This document shows, piece by piece, positions 1 through 6,522 of a stretch of DNA of 10,857 nucleotides (its first letter is position 1; each line of letters opens with the position of its first letter). The stretch lies in assembly GCA_039024295.1 (NCBI GenBank), contig JBCDIQ010000191.1:1-10857 (forward strand). Reading direction: 5' to 3'. The notes under the pieces were generated by a model, which saw only the letters and a program-made list of their open reading frames with translations, was not told the DNA's origin and made no database searches. A program made the position numbers and the translations under genes. Origin of the DNA: JBCDIQ01 sp039024295 (GTDB taxonomy: Bacteria; Bacteroidota; Bacteroidia; J057).

Positions 1-2
1 AG

Positions 3-188
3 GCCCAGAAGAAGATCAATAAAGTCATTAATGGGCTTAGGGTAAGAATTGAACATACCTTCTCAGGCATCAAATGCCTCAAGATCATTCGAAACAAGAT
101 TAGGCTCAAATCATACGACATCAGAGACCAGATGATGAGAATCGCTGCGGCATTGCAGAACCTCAGATTGACGTTTAGAAGCCCATAA
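3..188 (+). CDS. DDE transposase, C-terminal fragment (cut by window edge)
   Basis: An open frame enters from the left edge and ends at TAA 186-188, giving about 61 residues. It reads AQKKINKVINGLRVRIEHTF, then SGIKCLKIIRNKIR, and ends LQNLRLTFRSP. The pattern of a basic 'KK-N-VI--LR-R-EH-FSGIK' segment followed by a helical 'RD-MM-IAAALQNLRL' tail is typical of the last part of IS5-type (DDE_Tnp_4-like) transposases. The E in 'RIEH' would be the likely third acidic catalytic residue. The catalytic aspartates lie outside the window, so I cannot say whether the element is intact. No right-hand terminal inverted repeat can be defined without the left end. The stop lies 74 bp before the TonB receptor gene, so the element's right end must fall between them. 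Confidence 0.72.
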   Translation, partial: AQKKINKVINGLRVRIEHTFSGIKCLKIIRNKIRLKSYDIRDQMMRIAAALQNLRLTFRSP

Positions 189-262
189 TTATACTTTCGT
201 GATAATCACTATTTTCCATCAATCCTGGTTATCAAACAAATATTCCCTATCTCTGCGTCTAA

Positions 263-2326
263 ATGAAGCATTCCCCAAGCCTCCTTTTTTTGATCCTATT
301 TGGTGCCCTGACCGGAATTTTACCAGCTCAGGAGAGAGATACCCTGGTGATAAGGGAACTGCCAACCATTACCGTTACAGCTACACGTATCAGCTCCGAA
401 CTAACCAAATTGCCCCAATCAATTTCGACCTATGAAGCTGGAGAGGTACAAAACCTCCGTCAGCAACTATCTCTTCAGGAGTACCTCAACAACATGCCCG
501 GGGTATTCACCCAGAATGCCAACAACTTTGCCCAGGACCTGCGCATTTCTGTCCGAGGATTTGGGGCGCGGTCCGCTTTTGGGATACGCGGGATTCGTCT
601 ACTGGTGGATGGAATTCCGGAAACCACACCCGACGGGCAGGGACAATTGGATAACCTGAACCTGGGAATTGTAAGCCGGATAGAAGTCATCCGGGGAGCT
701 TCTTCGAGTTTATATGGCAATTCGTCTGGCGGGGTCATCAGCATTCAGACCTTGAAAGAGGTGGACTCGACCTTTGTGGAAGTCGCAGGAATGGCTGGAT
801 CGTTTAATTTTCAGCAGTATCAAGTGTTGGCAGGGGTTCAGCTTGGGGATAAAAGCCGTTTTATCGCCCAGGGGAGCCGAACTTCAACAGATGGCTACCG
901 CGACCAAAGTGGGGTAGAAACCTACAATTTCAACGGCAGATGGGTACATGATTTTTCCGAAAATACCCAGCTGAACCTGATGGTCAACTACATGAATAGC
1001 CCTTGGGCAGAAGATCCAGGAGCGCTTGATTCAGCTTCAGTAGCAGCAAATCGACAGCAAGCCAGGGACAGAAATGTGCTGTTTGATGCAGGCGAGGAAA
1101 TTGCTCAACTCCGGTTATCTGGTACGTTTTCACATAAATGGGGCAAAGGGCATACGGTGAATGCCTATGCATTTCACACCACAAGGGACTTTCTGGGGCG
1201 TTTGCCGTTTGAATTTGGGGGATGGGTCGAATTAAGCCGCCAGTTCTATGGCCAAGGTGCCAGTTATACCTGGGAAACCCCGCTTTTTGGCGCGATGAAT
1301 AAACTTCAAGTAGGATACGATGTAGCTCACCAGCAAGATGACCGAACCCGGTTCTTGAATCAGGAAGGCTCAAAAGGAAGCCTAACCCTCAATCAGCAGG
1401 AGTCATTCACCAACCTTGGGGCTTATGTCGTCAACCAACTGGCGTGGGAAAACCTGTCTGTGATGGTGGGTGTGAGGTACGACGGGAACCAAATTGGGTT
1501 GAAGGACAATTTTCTGGAAAATGGAGATGACTCTGATAGGGAACAGTTGACATCCTTCATGCCAAGCCTGGGGATTGTTCATGACTTCACGCCTGGCCAC
1601 CAAGTGTTCGCCAATTTCCAAACGAGCTTTGAAACACCTTCTTTGAGTGAGCTATCGGCCAATCCCGAAGGGCAGGACGGGTTCAATGCTACCCTGGAGC
1701 CTCAGCTCGCCCAAAGCATCGAAATGGGGGTTAGGGGTAAGTTGGGGCAGAAATTCCGATATGCCCTCACCTTTTTCTACATCGAAACGACCAATGACCT
1801 GGTACCCTATGAATTGGCGGCCTTTCCTGATCGTACCTTTTTCCGCAATGCAGGTAGCACCATTCGCCAAGGGATTGAAATCGAGGCGCATTATTTACTA
1901 ATGCCCGGATTACAATTGACGGGGACCTACAGTTTTTCTGGTTTTGTGTATGAAGCGTTCGAGACCCTGGGCAATAACTGGGAAGGCAATACCTTACCAG
2001 GAATTCCACGACACATGGCTGCCGTTAATCTGCAATACCAGTCTACGAATGGCCTGCTTACGCAGATACAAACAAGGTATGCTGGTGAAATATTTACCAA
2101 TGACGCCAATACAGTGACCTACCCGGGGTATTTTCTCCTCAACGCACAGGTAGGTTATAAATGGCAGAAAAAAGGATGGACGGTGCAGCCCTTTTTAGGC
2201 GTAAACAACCTGTTGGATCAGAAATACACTGATAATATCCGCATCAATGCCTTTGGTGGCAGGTATTTTGAGCCTGGGCCGGGCATCCACTTCTTTGGTG
2301 GAGTAAGGGTACGCCCCGGGTGGTAA
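263..2326 (+). CDS. TonB-dependent outer-membrane receptor (FecA-like class)
   Basis: This 687-residue protein would be an outer-membrane active transporter that takes up a scarce ligand using energy from TonB-ExbBD. Residues 1-22 form a signal peptide (basic start, LLFLILFGALTGIL, then PAQ). A TonB-box-like stretch, PTITVTATR, lies at about 34-42. The plug domain covers about 45-162, with the hallmark segments SVRGFGARSAFGIRG (96-110), LLVDGIPETTPDG and VIRGASSSLYGNSSGGVISI (142-161). The rest is a 22-strand-type beta barrel with a family-like ending, NNLLDQKYTDN...RYFEPGPG, and a terminal aromatic W, as expected for a BAM signal. Length is normal for the family and no frameshift is seen. 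There is no Shine-Dalgarno sequence before ATG 263, which is usual for Bacteroidota; this start is chosen because it gives the signal peptide directly. The ligand (iron-siderophore, cobalamin or other) cannot be told: there is no SusD partner, sigma/anti-sigma pair or ABC permease in the window. Confidence 0.93.
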   Translation: MKHSPSLLFLILFGALTGILPAQERDTLVIRELPTITVTATRISSELTKLPQSISTYEAGEVQNLRQQLSLQEYLNNMPGVFTQNANNFAQDLRISVRGFGARSAFGIRGIRLLVDGIPETTPDGQGQLDNLNLGIVSRIEVIRGASSSLYGNSSGGVISIQTLKEVDSTFVEVAGMAGSFNFQQYQVLAGVQLGDKSRFIAQGSRTSTDGYRDQSGVETYNFNGRWVHDFSENTQLNLMVNYMNSPWAEDPGALDSASVAANRQQARDRNVLFDAGEEIAQLRLSGTFSHKWGKGHTVNAYAFHTTRDFLGRLPFEFGGWVELSRQFYGQGASYTWETPLFGAMNKLQVGYDVAHQQDDRTRFLNQEGSKGSLTLNQQESFTNLGAYVVNQLAWENLSVMVGVRYDGNQIGLKDNFLENGDDSDREQLTSFMPSLGIVHDFTPGHQVFANFQTSFETPSLSELSANPEGQDGFNATLEPQLAQSIEMGVRGKLGQKFRYALTFFYIETTNDLVPYELAAFPDRTFFRNAGSTIRQGIEIEAHYLLMPGLQLTGTYSFSGFVYEAFETLGNNWEGNTLPGIPRHMAAVNLQYQSTNGLLTQIQTRYAGEIFTNDANTVTYPGYFLLNAQVGYKWQKKGWTVQPFLGVNNLLDQKYTDNIRINAFGGRYFEPGPGIHFFGGVRVRPGW

Positions 2327-2329
2327 AGA

Positions 2330-2355
2330 CAGAGTCAAGGCATGCCTTGACTCTG
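2330..2355. terminator. Perfect 26-bp palindrome, probable bidirectional terminator
   Basis: The left half CAGAGTCAAGGCA is followed directly by its exact reverse complement TGCCTTGACTCTG. RNA from either strand can form an 11-bp stem with a CATG loop. It starts 3 bp after the receptor stop (2326) and ends 8 bp before the stop of the minus-strand TPR gene (2364), the normal place for a shared terminator between convergent genes. On the minus strand it is followed by TCTTTACC, a weak U-rich tail; on the plus strand by CTAGACCCTTATT, which is poorer. A role as a binding site cannot be excluded, but position favours termination. Confidence 0.75.
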
Positions 2356-2363
2356 CTAGACCC

Positions 2364-5228
2364 TTATTCCTTCAGCAATCGCCGAATCTCTTCCACCTCA
2401 TCCTGCAATTTTGGGGAAACAAGCCCCGCCCGTTCGAAATCCCAAAGGTCATCCAGGAACAATTCGCCATAGGTCTCATACCCTGCGTCAGGGTACGGGA
2501 TCGATTTGTATTGCTGGTAAACCTTCCTGGCGGCCTTGAATTTTCCTTTTAGCAACAAAGCTGGCGCAAGGTTTACCGTGAGCTGGTAATTTTCGAATGG
2601 CAATGCCCTGGCTTCTTTGATCAATCGCCTCGCCTTGGTTGGCTTTCCTGTAAGCAGGGCGAACCGTGCATGGTTGTTCAGGGCATGGGAAAAGTCCTCC
2701 ATGTAGTTGACATTTCTTGCAACCCTGGCGCGTAGCAAAGTGGTCATCCGAACGTGCAATCGGTAGATTTCCACGGTGTCTGTTGTCTGTTGAAGTTGGT
2801 TTCGCAGCCGTTGAAGGGGAGAATCCCGTAGCTCCTTAACTTTTTTATTGATATATGCCAGGTACTGGCGGTATTCCAAATTATTAGGTGCATCTGCTAC
2901 CAATTCTTTCCAGATACCCATTGCTTCCACATAAAATCCAACTGCCAAGCCTTCTTTCGCCTGTTTTTCATAAATGGAGCCTGCCTTGAACCGAGAAACG
3001 GCGAGGTTGTTTTTGTATTCTGGCTCCTGGGCATACATTTGATTTAGTTCTCTGAATAATCCGTTGGCTTTAATGTAAAAAACCATTGCGGAGTCTAGGT
3101 TTTCCAGGGAATTGTAGGCATCACCAAGCTGTCCGTAAGACAAAGCCAGGTTGTTTTTGTAGTCGCGATCTTTGAGATCGGCCAAATAGAGCTCTTTTGA
3201 AAGGGAATTTCCCTGCCGAAAAAATGAAAGGGCCTTTTCATAGTTTTTTAAGGCATAAAAAGAATCTCCTGATTTTCTGTAGGAAATGGCAAGCCCATCT
3301 TTGAAGTCTAAGTTGTTGGGATAGATTTTACAAAGTTCTTCCAAAAGCCCCATTTGTTGGCTGTAAAAAGACAGGGCCTTGTTAAAATCTCCCAAGGCGG
3401 TATGGATATCCCCTAATTTTTCTTTGGCAATCGCAAGCTTATATGCTAATGAAGCATTGTTAGGGTTAGCCACATGAAGTGCTCCATACAAACTGTTTTG
3501 TTCTTCAAAGGAGGGCAAAGCCTTGTTGAAGTCTCCCTGTAAAAAATACGCATCCCCCAAGTGGCCATGAGCACTTGCCAGCAAATTCCTAACGGGCCCG
3601 CTGAACGGATACTCCTCATGGAATTCCTTGGCCAAGCTAAATTGTTGTTTAAAATAGGTGAGGGCTAAGTCATTTTTATTTGTTTGGGTATGCACAGCTC
3701 CAATTTTTGCGTATGACCTGGCAAGGCCACTTTTAACCTCCATCCGGTTGCTGTAAGTTTCCCGTAGCTGTTCAAATAAACCAGCCTGCTTTTTAAAAAA
3801 GGTCAGTGCCTTGCTGGACTCACCCTTAGAAACAAATATGTCTCCGAGCTTTTCATAAGCATTTGCGAGCTGTTGCTGGTATTCAACTTTGTTCGGCTGG
3901 TTTTCAGACAGTTCCTTACTCAGGTGAAGTTGCTCTTTATAAAAAGCCAGGGCCTTATTGAAGTTGTCTATCGACGCATAGGTGCTCCCTATTCGTTCGT
4001 AGATACCTGCAAGTTCTTTTTTGTAGATGGCCTTTTGGGGATTGGCCTTATGAAGGCTTTCCCACAGGTTACTTGATCTTTCAAAAAACAGCAGTGCCTT
4101 TTTCGGGTTATTCAGGGCAGCTTGTGTTTTTCCAAGCTTAGCATACGTAATCGCGAGGTTTTCCCTGTGAAATACATTGTCCTTCGTTTGGGAAGGAAGT
4201 GCTTTGTGGGCTTTAAGCTCCCTGAGATAAGCCCTCAGAGCTTCATATTTGTTTCCCATCCGGGTTTGTAACGCAGCAATGTGGCCATGGGTATATGCCA
4301 ATTCCAGTGCTGTTACTTGAGGATGCTGGAGGATACGGGAATATAAGGTTAGCCCTTTTTGGAGATAATTGTTGTCCCGGTAGAAATCAGCTGCCTCTTG
4401 CAAAATTTCCAGGTCATTACCGTCTAACTGGAGGAGTTGATCATATAAGGCTTCTGCCTTTGTTGCATTAAAATTCAGGGCATACAACTGAGCTTGCAAC
4501 CGAATGGGGGCCAGCACCTGCTGGAGGCCATCATTGGCCTGGAGAATCCCTTCAACCAGGGTATATTTTCCCTTCAGCTTCTCATGTGCTTGTGACATGA
4601 GGGCTGCATGTTCTAATGTGGATAAACTTGAAGTCGTTTTTCCCTCCTTAAAAAGGGTGAGAGCTGTTCGGTAGACAGGCTCCGCATCATCGAAGTTTAC
4701 CTGCGCCAATCGCGCAGAAAGTGGACCCAGGGCAGCCTTTTGGTGGTCATAGGCTGTTTGCAGGGCTTGTAATTCCTTGTTAAGGGTTGACGGTGTATTC
4801 GTGCTACTTGCCGTTATTTGCTCCTTTTGTTGTTTAAAGGATGAAATGAGCAATTGATCTGCTGCCTCATAATATGCCTGCTGGACAGTGGCCACGTAGT
4901 TGGTTTTGGCCAAGATGACGTCTGCTTCCATGCGATGGGTGGCAGTGATCTGGGTTAGTTCTAAGTCTTTTTGATTGACTAGTTCATAACCCTTTTTTCG
5001 GATATGGTCTAAATAGATATCGTCTCCCACCTTCCCAAATTGAACATACAGCTTAAAAATCCCTTCCTCATTCGTTTGGGTAGCAGGCGCATCGTCAAAG
5101 GCCACGTCCACGCCTTCAAGGGGCTGCTTGTCAGAATTGATCTCGCGGGCGAGGCCCTCCTGTATGATTTGGGTAGTGCCAATTAGGCAGTGGAGGGAGA
5201 TTAGGAGAGAGAGGAAAGCAGTTCTCAT
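2364..5228 (-). CDS. Secreted carboxypeptidase-regulatory-like / TPR repeat protein
   Basis: This 954-residue protein is likely an exported scaffold. Residues 1-20 are a signal peptide (MRTAFLSLLISLHCLIGTTQ). Residues about 22-105 resemble a CarboxypepD_reg-like beta sandwich ('GLAREINSDKQPLEGVDVAF...ATQTNEEGIFKLYV'), common at the N-terminus of Bacteroidota surface and periplasmic proteins. Residues 110-350 are helical and include less regular TPR motifs (for example 251-300). Residues 354-785 are nine consecutive TPR-like units of exactly 48 residues, with a broken tenth at 786-803. Residues 804-954 hold further helical pairs (for example LTGKPTKARRLIKEARAL) and end in a charged helix. No enzyme domain is seen, so a protein-protein interaction role is inferred only. 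The gene is convergent with the TonB receptor and divergent from the DUF6624-like gene, with which it shares a leader motif. The repeat core is more AT-rich than the two ends: sampled 60-bp rows gave 35-42% GC against 55%. Confidence 0.88.
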   Translation of the reverse strand: MRTAFLSLLISLHCLIGTTQIIQEGLAREINSDKQPLEGVDVAFDDAPATQTNEEGIFKLYVQFGKVGDDIYLDHIRKKGYELVNQKDLELTQITATHRMEADVILAKTNYVATVQQAYYEAADQLLISSFKQQKEQITASSTNTPSTLNKELQALQTAYDHQKAALGPLSARLAQVNFDDAEPVYRTALTLFKEGKTTSSLSTLEHAALMSQAHEKLKGKYTLVEGILQANDGLQQVLAPIRLQAQLYALNFNATKAEALYDQLLQLDGNDLEILQEAADFYRDNNYLQKGLTLYSRILQHPQVTALELAYTHGHIAALQTRMGNKYEALRAYLRELKAHKALPSQTKDNVFHRENLAITYAKLGKTQAALNNPKKALLFFERSSNLWESLHKANPQKAIYKKELAGIYERIGSTYASIDNFNKALAFYKEQLHLSKELSENQPNKVEYQQQLANAYEKLGDIFVSKGESSKALTFFKKQAGLFEQLRETYSNRMEVKSGLARSYAKIGAVHTQTNKNDLALTYFKQQFSLAKEFHEEYPFSGPVRNLLASAHGHLGDAYFLQGDFNKALPSFEEQNSLYGALHVANPNNASLAYKLAIAKEKLGDIHTALGDFNKALSFYSQQMGLLEELCKIYPNNLDFKDGLAISYRKSGDSFYALKNYEKALSFFRQGNSLSKELYLADLKDRDYKNNLALSYGQLGDAYNSLENLDSAMVFYIKANGLFRELNQMYAQEPEYKNNLAVSRFKAGSIYEKQAKEGLAVGFYVEAMGIWKELVADAPNNLEYRQYLAYINKKVKELRDSPLQRLRNQLQQTTDTVEIYRLHVRMTTLLRARVARNVNYMEDFSHALNNHARFALLTGKPTKARRLIKEARALPFENYQLTVNLAPALLLKGKFKAARKVYQQYKSIPYPDAGYETYGELFLDDLWDFERAGLVSPKLQDEVEEIRRLLKE
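2874..4169 (-). repeat. Nine tandem 144-bp units coding 48-residue TPR-like repeats
   Basis: Units start at residues 354, 402, 450, 498, 546, 594, 642, 690 and 738 of the TPR protein, each exactly 48 residues with no insertion or deletion. The consensus is roughly 'Y-x-x-x-L-A-x-x-Y-x-K-L-G-D-x-(5)-G-x-F-N-K-A-L-x-F-Y-x-x-Q', then 'x-L-x-x-E-L-x-x-x-x-P-N-N-x-x'. The 'LA--Y-KLGD' and 'FNKAL-FY' parts are the A and B helices of a TPR. The extra 14 residues form a third helix and a loop with a P-N-N-type turn, making a three-helix unit rather than the standard 34-residue hairpin. At DNA level the units are clearly diverged, so this is an old array and not a recent expansion. Confidence 0.9.
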
Positions 5229-5492
5229 ATGGGATGAAGGTTAGGGGGTGTACTATGTGAACTGTTTTTATGAGGTAAATGGACGGAGATAATGGGAAAA
5301 TTTTAAAAATCAGGTCTGGTTTTTTATACGGAAGTATGCATATGATCGTAAAAAACGAATAATTGAACCTAGCCGGTTTCTAAAAAATATGAATTCTTGG
5401 CCATTATAAAGACAATGCAACCCTTCCTTCCTCGTTATACCTTAACACCCGCCCACAGCCAACATCTTTTTCATTCATCTAACCTCATCCTC
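5229..5492. promoter_or_regulatory. Divergent intergenic region with twin leader motifs
   Basis: This 264-bp AT-rich spacer separates two divergent genes for exported proteins and should hold both promoters. No convincing TAnnTTTG -7 box was found on either strand. The clear signal is a pair of near-identical leaders: CTAACCTTCATCC on the minus strand (5232-5244), ending 3 nt before ATG 5228, and CTAACCTCATCC on the plus strand (5479-5490), ending 2 nt before ATG 5493. They differ by one T. They may be translation-initiation leaders, standing where a Shine-Dalgarno would be in other phyla, or mRNA-level control sites. Confidence 0.45.
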
Positions 5493-6398
5493 ATGAAAAA
5501 GCAAATCACCTTGGTTTCTCTTATTGTAGTTTTTAGTGCTGTTTATGGTCAGGATTACATTCCCTACTGGAATCTGCGCAATGGAGCCGACAGCGCAATG
5601 TATCATAAGGACTATGACGTAGCACTAGGGAAATTGGGACAGGCAATAGGGTCAGTACCTTATGTACATTCAGATACGTATCGAAAAGCTGCCATATGTG
5701 CGGTTAAGGAAAAGCAGCTTGAAAATGGCTATGGCTTCATTAAACTAGCTATTCAAGGTGGCACTTTGCCTCATTTTTGGCAACATGGAGATGTAAAAAA
5801 AGCCCTGGCGTCCTCTGCATTTTATGCTTCCATGGAAGACAGTGCGGACATCTGGCATCAGCAGCATTTGGCGAGTATTCATATGGAATACCGAGCGTTG
5901 GTGGACAGTATGTACTACATCGACCAGCGCATCCTCAGGAATAACCTGACAGTCAAAGGAGATTATCAGGTGGATAAGGACTTAGGGAAATCAGATCAAA
6001 ATGTGGATTCTATGTTGTTTCATACCTTGCTGGGCGCAATTGAGAAATGGGGGTTTCCATCTGAAGAAATCATTGGGAGAGAAGGCAACCAAAAGGCTTC
6101 TATCATCATCCATCACAATGTCCGGCTCCCAGAAAACCATGGGTATTTCCCGCTTTTTGAAAAGGCCTTGAAAGAAGGTGCCTACCTCCCAAAAGATTAC
6201 GCCTGGGCATACGACCAAGGCAGGATGTGGATAGAGGAAGAACCTGTTTTTTATTATGGAGTGGCACCTCCGCTAGTTATAACCGAGGAAAAGATAATGG
6301 AGATAGATCAGGCACGCAGGAAGTACGGGATCAAGCCGTTTTCCTCTACCAAGGTGATGAAGAGAGGCAAGGCAACCAAAACCGTTTTTCTGTGGTGA
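5493..6398 (+). CDS. Exported protein with DUF6624-like C-terminal half
   Basis: The protein has 301 residues from ATG 5493. A TTG at 5397 would extend the frame by 32 residues, but the ATG start places a clean signal peptide first (MKKQITLVSLIVVFSAVYGQ). Residues 30-120 are helical and TPR-like ('SAMYHKDYDVALGKLGQAI', then 'YGFIKLAIQGGTLPHFWQHGDVKKAL'). Such a lead-in is often seen in Bacteroidota proteins carrying DUF6624. The second half has the DUF6624-like marks in order: D144-Q145-R146, N170, W-G-F-P (186-189), IIIHHN (204-209, where the family usually has a QH), A-Y-D-Q-x-R (239-244) and YYG (254-256). The usual ending YGTQ is changed to YYGVAPP. The biochemical role of the family is not known to me. 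The assignment is from memory of motifs, and a plain hypothetical protein is the alternative. It is divergent from the TPR gene and shares its leader; no clear terminator follows. Confidence 0.6.
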   Translation: MKKQITLVSLIVVFSAVYGQDYIPYWNLRNGADSAMYHKDYDVALGKLGQAIGSVPYVHSDTYRKAAICAVKEKQLENGYGFIKLAIQGGTLPHFWQHGDVKKALASSAFYASMEDSADIWHQQHLASIHMEYRALVDSMYYIDQRILRNNLTVKGDYQVDKDLGKSDQNVDSMLFHTLLGAIEKWGFPSEEIIGREGNQKASIIIHHNVRLPENHGYFPLFEKALKEGAYLPKDYAWAYDQGRMWIEEEPVFYYGVAPPLVITEEKIMEIDQARRKYGIKPFSSTKVMKRGKATKTVFLW

Positions 6399-6496
6399 GT
6401 GTCCTGCAACCCAAAAATTGAAAAGCCGGTAGAAACCCCCGAGCGTGGATTTCCCGTATGCCCATACACCCGTTCGGAGGTTGAGGCAGAAAGTCC

Positions 6497-6504
6497 TACC
6501 TTTA
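6497..6504 (+). promoter_or_regulatory. Candidate Bacteroidota -7 element of the HD gene
   Basis: TACCTTTA matches the Bacteroidota -7 consensus TAnnTTTG in all but the last fixed base. It ends 18 nt before ATG 6523, so the transcript would have a very short leader, as is frequent in this phylum. A TTG at 6481-6483 could be the -33 element, but the spacing (13 nt between them) is shorter than the usual roughly 19-20. It supports the ATG at 6523 over the GTG at 6445, which would lie upstream of the promoter. Confidence 0.35.
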
Positions 6505-6522
6505 CGGGGTAACCAGGCCAGC

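Noticed and set aside
199..435. 78-codon plus-strand frame overlapping the receptor start
   Set aside because: It lies mostly inside the receptor coding region in another frame and has no recognisable features.
5397..5492. TTG start extending the DUF6624-like protein by 32 residues
   Set aside because: The extension would bury a clean signal peptide, and the ATG at 5493 is preceded by a leader shared with the divergent gene.
5229..5492. Search for TAnnTTTG promoters for the divergent pair
   Set aside because: Only weak partial matches were found (for example TACCTTAA at 5438-5445), without a properly placed -33 element.
6457..6468. Small inverted repeat GTATG-CC-CATAC before the HD gene
   Set aside because: A 5-bp stem with a 2-nt gap cannot form a stable RNA hairpin and is expected by chance.
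6445..6522. GTG start extending the HD protein by 26 residues
   Set aside because: It would lie upstream of the candidate -7 element, and the added residues do not look like the start of a membrane protein.
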